Counted from the stretch's first letter, positions 37,900 to 53,540 are shown. The stretch: 64,000 bases of DNA from Mycobacterium sp. GA-0227b (GCF_001499855.1 NZ_LQIK01000001.1:248001-312000); one strand, 5' to 3'. The notes: generated by a model from the letters alone, not told the origin. Numbers and translations: made by a program.

Positions 37900-38445
37900 T
37901 CAGTCGGCAAGCACGACGACACGCCGCGACGGCTCCACGCCCTCGCTCTCGCTGTGCACTCCGTCGACCGCGGCCACCGCGTCGTGCACGATCTTGCGCT
38001 CGAACGGTGTCATCGGGGCGAGCTCTTCGCGCTCGCCGGTCTCGAGCACCCGACGCGCGACCTTCTCGCCGAGCGCCGCCAACTCGTCGCGACGCCGGCG
38101 CCGCCACCGAGCGATGTCGAGCATCAGGCGGCTGCGCTCCCCGGTCTTCTGGTGCACGGCCAACCGCGTCAACTCCTGTAACGCGTCGAGCACCTCGCCC
38201 TTGCGGCCCACCAACTTGTTCAGGTCGCCGCCGCCGTCGATGCTGACGACCGCGCGGTCGCCTTCGACGTCGAGGTCGATGTCGCCGTCGAAGTCGAGCA
38301 GGTCCAACAACTCCTCGAGGTAGTCGCCCGCGATCTCGCCCTCGGCGACCAACCTCTCCTCGAGGTCATCCTCGGCGACGGGCGCCGCGGCGCCGTTCTC
38401 CTCGTCGGTCAGGTCGTCGCGCTCGGTCGTATCGGCGTCTGTCAT
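37900..38445 (-). CDS. jag: Jag/KhpB-type RNA-binding protein (KH and R3H domains)
   Basis: A 181-residue protein with an acidic N-terminus (1-45), a KH-like domain (about 50-110, VSIDGGGDLNKLVGRKGEVLDALQELTRLAV in family pattern, with the GRKGE loop) and an R3H domain at the C-terminus (about 145-181, PFERKIVHDAVAAVDGVHSESEG). Family members bind RNA and affect cell division and envelope growth. ATG 38445 corresponds to the Rv3920c start. It is 32 bp downstream of yidC. Confidence 0.9.
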   Translation of the reverse strand: MTDADTTERDDLTDEENGAAAPVAEDDLEERLVAEGEIAGDYLEELLDLLDFDGDIDLDVEGDRAVVSIDGGGDLNKLVGRKGEVLDALQELTRLAVHQKTGERSRLMLDIARWRRRRRDELAALGEKVARRVLETGEREELAPMTPFERKIVHDAVAAVDGVHSESEGVEPSRRVVVLAD

Positions 38446-38477
38446 CGGTATCTCCTCATCCCCACCGGTGTGCCCGG

Positions 38478-39581
38478 TCAACGTTTACGTTTCTTCGGCC
38501 GTGCGCCGGGGCGTGGACTCGCGCCCGGACGCGGCGTGCGGTTGCCTGCGCCAGAGGCTGTCTTGCCCGTCCCGGCCCCCGTCGGCTTCTTCTCGGCGGC
38601 CCCGTTCTCGGTTACGGTGTCGGCGATTTCGGCCTCACTGCTGGGCGCCGGTTCCGGCGTCTGACCCTTGCGCGTCCGCTTCGGCTTGGCGCCCGGCGGC
38701 GGTGCGTTCTTGGCCTGCCGCTCCTGCGCCTCGAGCTTCTTGGCCTCTTCTTCCTTTTCGATCTTGCCGAACACGTAGTGCTGCTGGCCGAACGTCCAGA
38801 TGTTGTTGGCAAGCCAGTACATGATGATGGCCAGCGGCAGGAACGGCCCGCCGACGACAACGCCGAGCGGAAACACGTACAGCGCCAGCTTGTTCATCAT
38901 CGCGGTCTGCGGATTCGCGGCGGCCTCCGGACTCTGCCGCGCAACCGATGCGCGGCTGTTGAAATACGTCGCGATACCGGCCAGGATCATGATCGGCACG
39001 CCCACCGCGATGACCGCTCCCCGACTGAACTCGGTGAACGCGTCCAGGCCAGTGGTCTGAATCATCGTCGCGCCCAGCGGTGCGCCGAACAGGTGGGCGT
39101 CCAGGAAGTGCGCCACGTCCGTGGGGCTGAACACGTAGTTGCCGGTGGCGCGGTTCTGCTCGACGGACAGCTGGATCTGACCGAACCCACCTTGCGTCCG
39201 GTTGAACGACCGCAACACGTGGAACAGCCCGAGGAACACCGGCACCTGAGCCAGCATCGGCAAGCAGCCGAGGATCGGGTTGAACCCGTGTTCCTTCTGC
39301 AGCTTCTGCATTTCCAGCGCCATCCGCTGGCGGTCCTTGCCGTACTTCTTCTGCAGCGCCTTGATCTGCGGCTGCAGCTCCTGCATCTGGCGCGTGGTGC
39401 GGATCTGCTTGACGAACGGTTTGTACAGGATCGCCCGCAGCGTGAAGACGAGGAACATCACCGACAGCGCCCAGGCGAAGAAGTTCGACGGCCCCAGCAG
39501 GAAGGCGAACAGCTTGTACCAGACCCACATGATCGCCGACACCGGGTAGTAGATGATGTCGAGGCTGAACCAGTTAAACAC
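38478..39581 (-). CDS. yidC: Membrane protein insertase YidC
   Basis: A 367-residue YidC/Oxa1 insertase of the Gram-positive type, without the large periplasmic domain. It has about five helices: near residues 5-35 ([22 protein letters not shown]), 40-62, 118-138 ([19 protein letters not shown]), about 195-215 and 240-275. The cytosolic hairpin carries [22 protein letters not shown]. The tail is long, Pro/Lys-rich and ends RPKKRKR, which can contact ribosomes. GTG 39581 gives the homologous [12 protein letters not shown] start. It overlaps yidD by 8 bp. Confidence 0.95.
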   Translation of the reverse strand: MFNWFSLDIIYYPVSAIMWVWYKLFAFLLGPSNFFAWALSVMFLVFTLRAILYKPFVKQIRTTRQMQELQPQIKALQKKYGKDRQRMALEMQKLQKEHGFNPILGCLPMLAQVPVFLGLFHVLRSFNRTQGGFGQIQLSVEQNRATGNYVFSPTDVAHFLDAHLFGAPLGATMIQTTGLDAFTEFSRGAVIAVGVPIMILAGIATYFNSRASVARQSPEAAANPQTAMMNKLALYVFPLGVVVGGPFLPLAIIMYWLANNIWTFGQQHYVFGKIEKEEEAKKLEAQERQAKNAPPPGAKPKRTRKGQTPEPAPSSEAEIADTVTENGAAEKKPTGAGTGKTASGAGNRTPRPGASPRPGARPKKRKR

Positions 39582-39945
39582 GCGTCTCGCTTCCTGCTCG
39601 CATTGCTGGCGTACCGCCGCTGACGTCGCCGACGGTGACCCGATCCTCTGAGGGCTCGGCCGCGGACGCACACGATGGGTGCGCGTCGCCTTCGCGTTCA
39701 GGTGACGGGCGTTCCGGTATCGGGTCCCATCCTCCCCTATGCCACGGCCCGCATTTCAGCAGCCGTACGGTGGCAAGCCAGCCACCGCGCAGGAGCCCGA
39801 ACTCGCTCAGCGCGTCCACCGCGTACTGACTGCAGGTGGGCATGAACCGGCATGTGGGCAGCCGCAGCGGGGAAACCGTGTGCCGATACAGCTGAATCAG
39901 GTAGACGAGCCCGCGCACTGCGAGCGAACCCATTGGTGCCCTCAC
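39574..39945 (-). CDS. yidD: Membrane protein insertion efficiency factor YidD
   Basis: A 123-residue YidD/Haemolytic-domain protein. The family core is [39 protein letters not shown] (pattern, about residues 12-50), with the conserved Cys pair, and [15 protein letters not shown]. The last 40 residues are unusual and poorly conserved. GTG 39945 overlaps the rnpA stop (GTGA); ATG 39933 is an alternative. The rpmH-rnpA-yidD-yidC-jag order is the classical origin-proximal operon. Confidence 0.92.
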   Translation of the reverse strand: MRAPMGSLAVRGLVYLIQLYRHTVSPLRLPTCRFMPTCSQYAVDALSEFGLLRGGWLATVRLLKCGPWHRGGWDPIPERPSPEREGDAHPSCASAAEPSEDRVTVGDVSGGTPAMRAGSETRV

Positions 39946-40304
39946 CCGGCCGCCTCGTTCTTGGGCCTCGTCCGGCGCAGGGCGGTGCGCAGCTCCTGCT
40001 CGAGGCGCGCCGATATCGCGTGTCTGCTGCTGGGCAGCGCGCGGATAACCACCCGATCGGCCGGATCGAGCTCGTCGAGCACTGTGCGCGCGACATGCCG
40101 TAACCGCCTGGCCACCCGATGCCGTTGCACCGCGGTCCCGACGGCCTTCGACACGACCAGCCCGATTCGGGGGCCCGGCTCGGCGGCGGCCACTTCGGAC
40201 CGCAACGCGTGCACGACGAGATCGGGCTGCACCGCGCGCACCCCTCGGTTGACCGTGATCCCGAACTCCGTCGACCGCGTCATCCGGTACCGCGCCGGAA
40301 GCAC
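39942..40304 (-). CDS. rnpA: Ribonuclease P protein component
   Basis: A 120-residue basic protein that assists the RNase P RNA in maturing tRNA 5-prime ends. It begins [14 protein letters not shown] and contains the RNR signature [18 protein letters not shown] (about residues 58-75) and [14 protein letters not shown]. It lies 32 bp downstream of rpmH and overlaps yidD by 4 bp. Confidence 0.94.
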   Translation of the reverse strand: MLPARYRMTRSTEFGITVNRGVRAVQPDLVVHALRSEVAAAEPGPRIGLVVSKAVGTAVQRHRVARRLRHVARTVLDELDPADRVVIRALPSSRHAISARLEQELRTALRRTRPKNEAAG

Positions 40305-40336
40305 CGCGTCAGACTCCGCTTGAAGTCACGTGGGAA

Positions 40337-40480
40337 TCACGCAGACAGCTTGCGCCGACCCTTGCCGCGACGGTTCGCCACGATCGCGCGGCCCGCGCGG
40401 GTGCGCATCCGCAGCCGGAAGCCATGCACGCGCGCCCGGCGCCGGTTGTTCGGCTGAAAGGTCCGCTTGCCCTTGGCCAC
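40337..40480 (-). CDS. rpmH: 50S ribosomal protein L34
   Basis: A 47-residue protein, [16 protein letters not shown] at the start and GKGRRKLSA at the end, typical of L34. The GTG start at 40480 follows aaggag on the minus strand. It is the first gene of the rpmH-rnpA-yidD-yidC-jag operon and is divergent from dnaA, as in most bacteria. Confidence 0.97.
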   Translation of the reverse strand: MAKGKRTFQPNNRRRARVHGFRLRMRTRAGRAIVANRRGKGRRKLSA

Positions 40481-40644
40481 GGCTGTCTCTCCTTGTTGCG
40501 TCTGGCGTCCGCAGCCCCCACCGATCCACGTACGAATCGGTGTGGACGCAGTTGCCGTTGGTAAGCTCGTCCGTCTTGCTAGCCGGCGCGGTCTCCGGTC
40601 GGAGCCGGGTCGCAGCCGTATCGCCTCGTACGGGCGACTGTTCG

Positions 40645-40673
40645 AGGGTACTGACGAGTTTTCGCTGGGTCAA
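40645..40673 (-). promoter_or_regulatory. SigA-type promoter of rpmH operon
   Basis: On the minus strand TTGACC (40673-40668) is separated by exactly 17 nt from TACCCT (40650-40645). Transcription would start near 40638, giving a leader of about 158 nt before rpmH. Confidence 0.6.
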
Positions 40674-40769
40674 ACCTCGCCCCAGGGCCCGGCCGACAGC
40701 CACAATTGCACCACCCGTCACGACGCGCCGTGAGGCCGAAATATCCACCCGCGCAATGTTGCAGAACGG

Positions 40770-40798
40770 TTGGCACCCGCCGAGAAAACTGTTAGCTT
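40770..40798 (+). promoter_or_regulatory. Probable SigA promoter of dnaA
   Basis: TTGGCA (40770-40775), 17 nt, TAGCTT (40793-40798) gives a SigA-like promoter about 230 bp upstream of the dnaA start, leaving a long leader that holds DnaA boxes. Confidence 0.45.
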
Positions 40799-41035
40799 CT
40801 GCCAAGGCCGATTCGATAACGAAACGGCGACGAACAACGAAGCGAGGACGCCCGACTAGTCGTGAGCCCACAGGATGCCTCACTTTCGTGATGTGCCCCG
40901 GCCCGCGGCGTTCTCGCCGGTAGACAACAGAACGACGACGACTGTCCTGTCTCCACAGCCTGTGGATAACTTTGTGGACAGATCGTCCTCGTTCCATTGG
41001 TCGTCTCTGGGTCGACCGCAAGGGGGTAGTCGTCG

Positions 41036-42526
41036 TTGACAGCTGACCCCGATCCGCCCTTCGTGGCCGTTTGGAACACGGTGGTTGCCGAGCTCAACGG
41101 TGGCCCTGGCGCCGGAACGATCGGCGACCCCGCCGGTCCTATTCTCACCCCACAGCAAAGAGCGTGGTTGAAGCTCGTCAAACCGCTCGTCATCACCGAG
41201 GGATTTGCCCTGCTGTCGGTGCCGACCCCGTTCGTCCAGAACGAGATCGAACGTCATCTGCGCGAGCCGATCATCAGCGCGTTGAGCCGTCAGCTCGGCC
41301 AGCGCGTCGAACTGGGTGTGCGCATCGCGGATCCCGGTCCGGACGACACCACCGAGGGACCGCTCAACGGGCTGTCCCCCGTCGCCGAACCCGACGAGGT
41401 CGATGAGGACTTCGAAGCCCGCGTCAGCGCCGAGGAGAGCTGGCCGACGTACTTCACCAGCCGGCCGCCGAACACGCTGACCGACGACACCAGCGCGGTC
41501 AACCTCAATCGGCGCTACACCTTCGACACATTCGTCATCGGCGCGTCGAACCGGTTTGCCCACGCCGCGACCCTGGCGATCGCCGAGGCGCCGGCCCGCG
41601 CCTACAACCCGCTGTTCATCTGGGGCGAGTCGGGCCTGGGCAAGACGCACCTGTTGCACGCGGCAGGGAACTACGCGCAGCGTTTGTTTCCCGGCATGCG
41701 GGTGAAGTACGTCTCGACCGAGGAATTCACCAACGACTTCATCAACTCGCTGCGCGACGACCGCAAGGCGTCCTTCAAGCGAAGCTACCGCGACATCGAT
41801 GTGCTGCTGGTCGACGACATCCAGTTCATCGAGGGCAAAGAAGGCATCCAGGAGGAGTTCTTCCACACCTTCAACACCCTGCACAACGCCAACAAGCAGA
41901 TCGTCATCTCCTCGGACCGGCCACCCAAACAGCTGGCCACCCTCGAGGACCGGTTGCGCACCCGCTTCGAGTGGGGGCTGATCACCGATGTGCAGCCACC
42001 GGAGTTGGAGACGCGAATCGCGATTCTGCGCAAGAAAGCACAGATGGACCGGCTCGATGTGCCCGGCGATGTCCTCGAGCTCATCGCCAGCAGCATCGAA
42101 CGCAACATCCGTGAACTCGAGGGCGCGCTCATTCGGGTGACGGCGTTCGCGTCCCTGAACAAGACCACGATCGACAAGTCGTTGGCCGAGATCGTGCTGC
42201 GTGATCTGATCTCCGATCCCAGCACCATGCAGATCAGCACCGCGGCGATCATGGCGGCCACCGCCGAGTATTTCGAGACGACAGTCGAGGAACTGCGCGG
42301 CCCCGGCAAGACCCGCGCGCTCGCGCAGTCCCGACAGATCGCCATGTATCTCTGCCGCGAGCTGACCGATCTGTCCCTTCCGAAGATCGGCCAGGCGTTC
42401 GGACGCGACCACACCACCGTCATGTACGCCGAGAAAAAGATTCGCGGTGAAATGGCCGAGCGGCGCGAGGTATTCGATCACGTGAAGGAACTCACGACGC
42501 GAATTCGCCAGCGCTCCAAGCGCTGA
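41036..42526 (+). CDS. dnaA: Replication initiator DnaA
   Basis: A 496-residue DnaA that binds DnaA boxes and opens oriC. It has domain I (1-95), a shortish acidic domain II (about 96-155), AAA+ domain III (Walker [10 protein letters not shown] near 200, Walker [15 protein letters not shown] near 260) and domain IV with the DnaA-box helix-turn-helix [14 protein letters not shown] (near 462). It starts at TTG 41036 with a preceding agggggt; homologous mycobacterial DnaA proteins also use non-ATG starts. The length is close to M. tuberculosis DnaA (507). Confidence 0.97.
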   Translation: MTADPDPPFVAVWNTVVAELNGGPGAGTIGDPAGPILTPQQRAWLKLVKPLVITEGFALLSVPTPFVQNEIERHLREPIISALSRQLGQRVELGVRIADPGPDDTTEGPLNGLSPVAEPDEVDEDFEARVSAEESWPTYFTSRPPNTLTDDTSAVNLNRRYTFDTFVIGASNRFAHAATLAIAEAPARAYNPLFIWGESGLGKTHLLHAAGNYAQRLFPGMRVKYVSTEEFTNDFINSLRDDRKASFKRSYRDIDVLLVDDIQFIEGKEGIQEEFFHTFNTLHNANKQIVISSDRPPKQLATLEDRLRTRFEWGLITDVQPPELETRIAILRKKAQMDRLDVPGDVLELIASSIERNIRELEGALIRVTAFASLNKTTIDKSLAEIVLRDLISDPSTMQISTAAIMAATAEYFETTVEELRGPGKTRALAQSRQIAMYLCRELTDLSLPKIGQAFGRDHTTVMYAEKKIRGEMAERREVFDHVKELTTRIRQRSKR

Positions 42527-43085
42527 ATCGTCTGCTCCTCCCCTGCGGTTGGGTCGTGCCGCGCCCAGATGTCGGCGTCTCGTGCGACGACCACGAAAAT
42601 TTCTTCGAAAAATCTTCTGTCCCGGCCACACCATCCGTCACACGCCGAGGTTGTGCACATCGATGTGGAGAACTTGGGCTCAACCGGCGAACTACTCGCC
42701 GATTCGTGCACACCTGCCGACCTCTCCACACTCATTCCCAACCTGGCCTGCACTCATCCACAGCTGCCCCACACCGTCGCACGCTTGTCAGCAGCGCGGA
42801 CATGGATTCATCCCCAGATTCCACAGGGCCTAATACTGTTGCTTGTAAATCTCCGAAGATTCTTCTTCGAAGAAGGCGGCTGGGGAAACACCGAACCGAC
42901 CGGCCGTCAGCTCACCGGAAACCGTCGATGTCAGCCCGATCGATTAGCTTTCAAGTTGGGGCGGAAAGCTCTACGGTGATTCATCGACAGCCGTTACGGT
43001 CGTCGGGACGCATCGGTCAGACGCGTGGTGAGACACCGGGAAACCGCTGCTTAATGCTTGTCGTGGTATTGATCGAAGGGACTCA
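42527..43085. other. oriC: Chromosomal replication origin oriC
   Basis: This 559-bp non-coding region lies between dnaA and dnaN, where mycobacterial origins lie. DnaA-box-like nonamers (mycobacterial consensus TTG/CTCCACA) are TTGTGCACA (42651), TGTGGAGAA (42664, reverse TTCTCCACA), CTCTCCACA (42722), TCATCCACA (42754) and GATTCCACA (42817), plus others less similar. They are followed by a relatively AT-rich segment at about 42829-42880, the likely unwinding site. Boxes are degenerate, as usual in mycobacteria. The dnaN promoter must also lie here. Confidence 0.88.
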
Positions 43086-44285
43086 ATGGACGTGGCGACG
43101 ACAACAGTTGGTGTCACCGATCTGAAGTTCCGCCTCGTACGAGAGGACTTCGCCGACGCTGTCGCGTGGGTGGCCCGCAATCTGCCGACCCGGCCAACCG
43201 TTCCCGTGCTCGCCGGCGTATTGCTGACCGGTTCCGAGGACGGGTTGACGATTTCGGGATTCGACTACGAGGTTTCCGCCGAGGTGCGGGTGCCGGCCGA
43301 GATCGCTTCACCCGGCAGCGTTTTGGTGTCCGGCCGGCTGCTGTCCGACATCACCCGGGCGTTGCCGGCCAAGCCGATCGACGTCAGCGTCGAAGGCACC
43401 CGGGTGTCGTTGACCTGTGGTAGTTCCCGCTTCTCGCTTCCGACCATGGCCGTCGAGGACTATCCGACCCTGCCCGCGTTGCCGGACGAGACCGGTGTGA
43501 TCTCCGCCGATTTGTTCGCCGAAGCGATCGGCCAGGTTGCCATCGCCGCCGGCCGCGATGACACGCTTCCGATGCTGACCGGTATCCGGCTCGAAATCGC
43601 CGGGGAGAAGGTCGTTTTGGCCGCGACCGACCGGTTCCGGTTGGCGGTGCGCGAGCTGACGTGGTCGACGGCGGGCGCCGACATCGAGGCCGCGGTTCTG
43701 GTGCCGGCCAAGACGTTGTCGGAGGCCGCCAAGGCCGGTGCCGACGGCGGCGATGTGCATCTTTCGCTGGGGGCCGGTGCGGCGGTCGGCAAGGAGGGAT
43801 TGCTCGGAATCAGCAGCGGTGGCAAACGCAGCACCACGCGTCTGCTCGATGCCGAGTTCCCGAAGTTCCGGCAGCTGCTGCCGACCGAGCACACCGCGAT
43901 GGCGACGATCGGAGTCGCCGAACTCAGCGAGGCGATCAAGCGTGTCGCGCTGGTCGCGGACCGCGGTGCGCAGGTGCGGATGGAGTTCTCCGACGACGCA
44001 CTGCGGCTCTCGGCCGGAGCCGACGATGTGGGGCGCGCGGAGGAAGACCTCTCTGTCAGCTTCGCCGGAGACCCGTTGACCATCGCGTTCAATCCGACGT
44101 ACCTGACCGACGGGCTCTCTTCGCTGCACTCCGAGCGGGTGACATTCGGCTTCACCACACCCAGCCGTCCCGCGGTGTTGCGCCCGGCCAGTGACGACGA
44201 TGCGGGTGTCGCTGCGGCGGGGCCGTTCCCCGCGGAGCAGACCGACTACGTGTACCTGCTGATGCCGGTGCGGCTTCCAGGCTGA
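43086..44285 (+). CDS. dnaN: DNA polymerase III sliding clamp (beta subunit)
   Basis: A 399-residue three-domain clamp: domain 1 with [18 protein letters not shown], domain 2 with [36 protein letters not shown] in pattern, and domain 3 ending [12 protein letters not shown]. The C-terminal MPVRL is the conserved end of the clamp and forms its protein-binding pocket. It encircles DNA and tethers polymerase. ATG 43086 follows gaaggga. The 3-prime end is 27 bp before gnd. Confidence 0.97.
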   Translation: MDVATTTVGVTDLKFRLVREDFADAVAWVARNLPTRPTVPVLAGVLLTGSEDGLTISGFDYEVSAEVRVPAEIASPGSVLVSGRLLSDITRALPAKPIDVSVEGTRVSLTCGSSRFSLPTMAVEDYPTLPALPDETGVISADLFAEAIGQVAIAAGRDDTLPMLTGIRLEIAGEKVVLAATDRFRLAVRELTWSTAGADIEAAVLVPAKTLSEAAKAGADGGDVHLSLGAGAAVGKEGLLGISSGGKRSTTRLLDAEFPKFRQLLPTEHTAMATIGVAELSEAIKRVALVADRGAQVRMEFSDDALRLSAGADDVGRAEEDLSVSFAGDPLTIAFNPTYLTDGLSSLHSERVTFGFTTPSRPAVLRPASDDDAGVAAAGPFPAEQTDYVYLLMPVRLPG

Positions 44286-44312
44286 CCGGCCCACGCCACG
44301 GAAGGGGCGCAT

Positions 44313-45206
44313 ATGCAACTCGGGCTGGTCGGTCTGGGCAAGATGGGCTTCAACATGCGCGAACGCCTACGTGAAGGCGGGCATGAAGTCGTCGGCTATG
44401 ACCCCAGACCGGAAGTGACCGACGTCCCGACGCTCGCGGCTCTGGCCGATGCGCTGGATGCGCCGCGGGTGGTGTGGGTGATGGTGCCGTCCGGGCCGAT
44501 CACCCACGAGACCATCACCGCCCTGGCCGACGAACTCGGCGAGGGCGATCTCGTCATCGACGGCGGCAACTCCCGCTACACCGAAGACGGTCCACACGCG
44601 AAATTGTTGAACGACAAGGGAATTGCGTTCATCGATGCGGGCGTCTCCGGCGGTGTCTGGGGGTTGAAAGAAGGTTACGGTCTGATGGTCGGCGGGAGCG
44701 ACGCCGACGTCGAACGCGCGATGCCGATCTTCGATGCGTTACGGCCGCCGGGACCTCGTGAAGACGGGTTCGTGCACGCCGGGCCGGTCGGTGCGGGGCA
44801 CTACGCGAAGATGGTGCACAACGGCATCGAGTACGGCCTCATGATGGCCTACGCCGAAGGCTACGAGTTGCTGGCCGCCGAGGAGCTCATCACCGACACC
44901 CAGGCCGTCATTCAGGCGTGGACCAACGGCACCGTGGTGCGGTCATGGCTGCAGCAGTTGCTCGCCAAGGCGTTGAAGGAAGACCCGAAGTTCACCGACA
45001 TCAGCGGCTACACCGAGGATTCCGGCGAAGGGCGCTGGACCGTCGAGGAGGCCATCAGCCACCGGGTGCCGATGCCGGTGATCGCGGCGTCGCTGTTCGC
45101 GCGGTTCGCCTCGCGCCAGGAGGATTCGCCGGCGATGAAGGCGGTCTCGGCGCTGCGCAACCAGTTCGGCGGGCACGCGGTCAAACGGGTCAGCGAGTCC
45201 GGCTAG
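44313..45206 (+). CDS. gnd: 6-phosphogluconate dehydrogenase, short (GndA-like) form
   Basis: A 297-residue decarboxylating dehydrogenase of the pentose-phosphate pathway, probably NAD-preferring like other short forms. It has the Rossmann motif [13 protein letters not shown], substrate-binding [11 protein letters not shown] (about residue 88) and [17 protein letters not shown], the catalytic Lys/Asn segment [12 protein letters not shown] (about 165) and the C-terminal [15 protein letters not shown]. Its place between dnaN and recF is typical of fast-growing mycobacteria and absent from M. tuberculosis. It starts with ATG 44313 after gaagggg. Confidence 0.93.
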   Translation: MQLGLVGLGKMGFNMRERLREGGHEVVGYDPRPEVTDVPTLAALADALDAPRVVWVMVPSGPITHETITALADELGEGDLVIDGGNSRYTEDGPHAKLLNDKGIAFIDAGVSGGVWGLKEGYGLMVGGSDADVERAMPIFDALRPPGPREDGFVHAGPVGAGHYAKMVHNGIEYGLMMAYAEGYELLAAEELITDTQAVIQAWTNGTVVRSWLQQLLAKALKEDPKFTDISGYTEDSGEGRWTVEEAISHRVPMPVIAASLFARFASRQEDSPAMKAVSALRNQFGGHAVKRVSESG

Positions 45207-45217
45207 GTCGCGACGCC

Positions 45218-46375
45218 GTGTACGTCCGCCGTCTTGCTCTGACCGACTTCCGGTCGTGGCCACGGGTCGAGTTGGACCTCGAGCCGGGCCGCACCGTGTT
45301 CGTCGGACCGAACGGCTACGGTAAGACGAATCTCATTGAGGCGCTGTGGTATTCGTCGACACTGGGTTCACACCGGGTGGCCGCGGACGCGCCGCTGGTC
45401 CGGACCGGCGCCGAACGCGCTGTGGTGTCGACGATCGTCGTCAACGAGCAACGCGAACTCGCGGTGGACCTCGAGATCACCGCGGGGCGCGCGAACAAGG
45501 CACGGCTCAACCGCTCCCCCGTGCGTTCCGCCCGGGAGATCCTCGGTGTGCTGCGGGCGGTGCTGTTCGCCCCCGAGGACCTCGCGCTGGTGCGCGGCGA
45601 CCCCGGCGAACGACGCCGCTATCTCGACGAACTCGCGACCACCCGCCGCCCGCAGGTGGCCGCGATCCGCGCGGATTACGACAAGGTGTTGCGTCAGCGC
45701 GCAGCGCTGTTGAAAACGGCCTCCGGCGCGCGATTCCGCGGGGACCGCAGCGTCTTCGACACCCTCGACGTCTGGGATGGCCACCTCGCCGAGAAGGGTG
45801 CGCGGCTGATCGCGGCGCGGGTCGATCTCGTCAATCAACTGGCCCCGGAGGTGGAGAAGGCCTACCAACTCCTGGCGCCCGGGTCGCGGCCGGCGGCGAT
45901 CCGCTACCGCAGCGGCGTGGAAGCGGTGGAAGAGTCCGCCGGGACCGGCGACGCGGAGTTGTTCGAGGCCGCGTTGCTCGACGCGTTGGCCCGCCGCCGG
46001 GATGCCGAAGTCGAACGCGGGGTCTGCCTGGTCGGTCCGCACCGCGACGACCTCGAATTGCGGCTCGGCGATCAGATCGCGAAAGGCTATGCCAGCCATG
46101 GGGAATCGTGGTCGATGGCCTTGTCGCTGAGGTTGGCCGCCTACGAGTTGCTGCGGGCGGAAGGGGGCGATCCGGTGCTGCTGCTCGACGATGTGTTCGC
46201 GGAGTTGGACACCGCCCGCCGGCGGGCGTTGGCCACTGTGGCGGGGTCGGCCGAGCAGGTGCTGGTGACCGCCGCGGTTTCCGACGACATCCCCGGCGAC
46301 TGGGATGCGCGCAGGATCGGGGTGGCGATGCGAGACGACGATGATGCCGGGAGAATCTCGGTGGTGCAGCCATGA
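45218..46375 (+). CDS. recF: DNA repair ATPase RecF
   Basis: A 385-residue SMC-like ATPase, the same length as M. tuberculosis RecF. It helps load RecA on gapped DNA. It has Walker [10 protein letters not shown] (about residue 30), signature region [16 protein letters not shown] and Walker [15 protein letters not shown] (about 310). GTG 45218 gives the conserved start [14 protein letters not shown]. The stop overlaps the dciA start (ATGA), so the genes are coupled. Confidence 0.96.
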   Translation: MYVRRLALTDFRSWPRVELDLEPGRTVFVGPNGYGKTNLIEALWYSSTLGSHRVAADAPLVRTGAERAVVSTIVVNEQRELAVDLEITAGRANKARLNRSPVRSAREILGVLRAVLFAPEDLALVRGDPGERRRYLDELATTRRPQVAAIRADYDKVLRQRAALLKTASGARFRGDRSVFDTLDVWDGHLAEKGARLIAARVDLVNQLAPEVEKAYQLLAPGSRPAAIRYRSGVEAVEESAGTGDAELFEAALLDALARRRDAEVERGVCLVGPHRDDLELRLGDQIAKGYASHGESWSMALSLRLAAYELLRAEGGDPVLLLDDVFAELDTARRRALATVAGSAEQVLVTAAVSDDIPGDWDARRIGVAMRDDDDAGRISVVQP

Positions 46376-46926
46376 CGTCGGGCGAGAACGAGGCGGGCCC
46401 GCCCGAGCACCTGGCGAACCTGCGGGGAATGGACCTGGTGCGGCGCACGCTCGAGGAGGCCCGCGGCGCGGCGCGCAGCCAGGGTAAGGATGTCGGCCGC
46501 GGCCGGGGGTCCGCCCCGCGCCGGATCGCGGGTGCCAGCCGGCGGCGGTGGTCGGGGCCGGGGCCGGATTCACGGGATCCGCAACCGTTCGGACCCGCGG
46601 CCAGTGACCTCGCCCGCAGCCGCGGGTGGTCGGGCCGGGTCGCCGAGGGCGCCGTGTTCGGTCGCTGGCCCGCACTCGTCGGCGAGGGCATCGCGGCGCA
46701 CGCGACGCCGACGTCGTTGAACGACGGCGTGCTGACCATCTCAGCGGAGTCGACGGCATGGGCGACCCAATTGCGGATGGTGCAAGCCCAGGTACTGGCC
46801 AAGATCGCCGACGCTGTGGGCGGCGGCGTCGTCAAATCGCTGAAAATCGTCGGTCCGGTCGGCCCCTCGTGGCGCAAGGGTCGGTACCACATCCCCGGCC
46901 GGGGTCCGCGCGACACGTACGGCTAG
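46372..46926 (+). CDS. dciA: DciA-type helicase loader/operator (DUF721, Rv0004-like)
   Basis: A 184-residue DUF721 protein. A basic, disordered N-terminal half ([27 protein letters not shown], pattern) is followed by the DciA domain (about residues 85-170: [29 protein letters not shown] pattern, [21 protein letters not shown]). DciA replaces DnaC in most bacteria and helps the replicative helicase DnaB; the mycobacterial Rv0004 protein is essential for replication. The position between recF and gyrB is conserved. Confidence 0.9.
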   Translation: MTSGENEAGPPEHLANLRGMDLVRRTLEEARGAARSQGKDVGRGRGSAPRRIAGASRRRWSGPGPDSRDPQPFGPAASDLARSRGWSGRVAEGAVFGRWPALVGEGIAAHATPTSLNDGVLTISAESTAWATQLRMVQAQVLAKIADAVGGGVVKSLKIVGPVGPSWRKGRYHIPGRGPRDTYG

Positions 46927-49188
<2,262 letters not shown>

Positions 49189-49210
49189 CTCAACCCGCTA
49201 AGGCTGATTG

Positions 49211-52201
<2,991 letters not shown>

Positions 52202-52230
52202 GCAGTGACGGGACCAGTGAGGAGCCGTAG

Positions 52231-53133
52231 GTGAGCTCACCGAACGAGCCGGGACGCCCACACGCGGGCGAAAGTCCAGCGGGCGCCAACGGCTCCGCCG
52301 CCAACAACGACGCTCTGGGTGCGGCCCGGCCCGATGTCCCCGACCGCGGAGACGTCCCGCCGTGGCAGCGGGGGCCCGCGGCGCGGGCGGCACAGCCGGG
52401 GGTCCGGCCGCCGGAGCCGCCGAGGCGGGGTCCCGGTCCGGGGCCGCGCGGCGACGGCCCGGGCGATGACGGTCATCCGCCCGAGCGGCCGGCCGACGAC
52501 GTCCGAGGCAATCCCAACAACTCCCCCGGCCCCAGCGCACGCCTCAACCGCTTCGTGTCGGGTGGATCGGCGCCGACGGAGGACGTGCCGACGCGCGGCG
52601 AGCGGACTGAGCCTCCCCGCCCGGAGACCTACGCCAGCGAACTGCCGGACCTGTCCGGGCCGATGCCGCGCCCGCCGCAGCAGCGCAAACCCGCCGACCG
52701 GCCGAGCGGGGAACCGGCCAGCCGCCCGGCCTCCGGGCCCCGCGTCCAGGTCGGCACCCGGCACAAGGGCCCGGTCCGGGCCAGCATGCAGATCCGTCGG
52801 ATCGACCCGTGGAGCACCTTGAAGGTTTCCGCGGTGCTGTCGGTCGCGCTGTTCTTCGTGTGGATGATCGCGGTGGCGTTCCTCTACCTCGTGCTCGGCG
52901 GTATGGGCGTGTGGAGCAAGCTCAACAGCAACGTCGGCGACCTGCTCACCAGCGCCGGCGGCGGGTCCGGCGGCGAGTTGGTGTCCAGCGGCACCATCTT
53001 CGGTGGCGCGACGTTGATCGGCTTGGTCAACATCGTGCTGTTGACGGCCATGGCCACCATCGGTGCGTTCGTCTACAACCTGACAACGGATTTGGTCGGC
53101 GGCGTGGAAGTCACGCTCGCCGACCGGGATTGA
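52231..53133 (+). CDS. DUF3566 transmembrane protein (Rv0007-like)
   Basis: A 300-residue protein with a long disordered Pro/Gly/Arg-rich N-terminus (1-185) and a C-terminal DUF3566 domain with two helices (about 205-230, [25 protein letters not shown], and about 262-288, [31 protein letters not shown] pattern). It follows gyrA as Rv0007 does in M. tuberculosis. The GTG start at 52231 is preceded by gaggagccg. The function is unknown. Confidence 0.85.
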   Translation: MSSPNEPGRPHAGESPAGANGSAANNDALGAARPDVPDRGDVPPWQRGPAARAAQPGVRPPEPPRRGPGPGPRGDGPGDDGHPPERPADDVRGNPNNSPGPSARLNRFVSGGSAPTEDVPTRGERTEPPRPETYASELPDLSGPMPRPPQQRKPADRPSGEPASRPASGPRVQVGTRHKGPVRASMQIRRIDPWSTLKVSAVLSVALFFVWMIAVAFLYLVLGGMGVWSKLNSNVGDLLTSAGGGSGGELVSSGTIFGGATLIGLVNIVLLTAMATIGAFVYNLTTDLVGGVEVTLADRD

Positions 53134-53172
53134 TTGTCGGCCCGTCGAAGGGACTGAGGCACGCTCCGCGGT

Positions 53173-53202
53173 TTGGGCGGGAGCCTACGATTGCGGTAAT
53201 CT
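53173..53202 (+). promoter_or_regulatory. Probable promoter of the tRNA-Ile/tRNA-Ala unit
   Basis: TTGGGC (53173-53178), 18 nt, TAATCT (53197-53202), 26 bp before tRNA-Ile. Confidence 0.4.
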
Positions 53203-53227
53203 CGTCGCTCGGCCGTAGCGGCGTTAC

Positions 53228-53301
53228 GGGGCTATAGCTCAGGCGGTTAGAGCGCTTCGCTGATAACGAAGAGGTCGGAGGTTCGAGTCCTCCTAGCCCC
53301 A
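53228..53301 (+). tRNA. ileT: tRNA-Ile (GAT anticodon)
   Basis: 74 nt fold as a normal cloverleaf: acceptor GGGGCTA/TAGCCCC, D-arm GCTC...GAGC, anticodon stem CTTCG/CGAAG around CTGATAA, T-arm GGAGG TTCGAGT CCTCC, discriminator A. CCA is not encoded. It matches ileT next to gyrA in M. tuberculosis. Confidence 0.97.
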
Positions 53302-53317
53302 CGGAAAGGTGCACACC

Positions 53318-53446
53318 ATGAGGCGGGTGCTGTTGATCGCCACGGCGATCGCCGCCGCAGCCGCCGTCGCCCTCTGGCGGTCGCGCCACGGCGTCGAGGT
53401 GTGGCACGCGGCGCCCGGTGCGCCGTCGGCGGACCAGGGGCCTTAG
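53318..53446 (+). CDS. Small membrane protein, DLW-39 family-like
   Basis: ATG 53318 to TAG 53446 encodes 42 residues: an N-terminal helix MRRVLLIATAIAAAAAVALW, then RSRHGVEVWHAAP and a short tail. Small single-helix proteins of the DLW-39 family are encoded between the Ile and Ala tRNA genes in many actinobacteria and carry a D-L-W motif, here E-V-W. A gaaagg ribosome-binding site lies 9 nt before the ATG. The stop codon and last 10 bases lie in the tRNA-Ala acceptor stem. The function is unknown. Confidence 0.7.
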   Translation: MRRVLLIATAIAAAAAVALWRSRHGVEVWHAAPGAPSADQGP

Positions 53447-53509
53447 CTCAGTTGGTAGAGCGCTACCTTTGCAAGGTAGATGTCAGGAGTTCGATTCTCC
53501 TAGGCTCCA
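53437..53509 (+). tRNA. alaT: tRNA-Ala (TGC anticodon)
   Basis: 73 nt: acceptor GGGGCCT/AGGCTCC (one G-T pair), D-arm GCTC...GAGC, anticodon stem CTACC/GGTAG around TTTGCAA, T-arm with GTTCGATTC, discriminator A, CCA not encoded. It matches alaT of M. tuberculosis. Confidence 0.97.
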
Positions 53510-53540
53510 CTTCGATTCTCGTGCGGCCGGCCGGGCCTTC

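Larger units (their letters stand above)
40481..41035. other. rpmH-dnaA intergenic region with DnaA boxes
   Basis: This 555-bp stretch has no gene. It contains the divergent rpmH and dnaA promoters given separately. Near dnaA lie a perfect DnaA box TGTGGATAA (40961-40969, reverse TTATCCACA) and a near match TGTGGACAG (40973-40981). These suggest DnaA autoregulation or part of the origin. A purine-rich agggggt precedes the TTG start. Confidence 0.7.

Noticed and set aside
40880..42634. 584-codon antisense frame over dnaA
   Set aside because: dnaA is complete and conserved on the other strand; the antisense product shows no recognisable domain.
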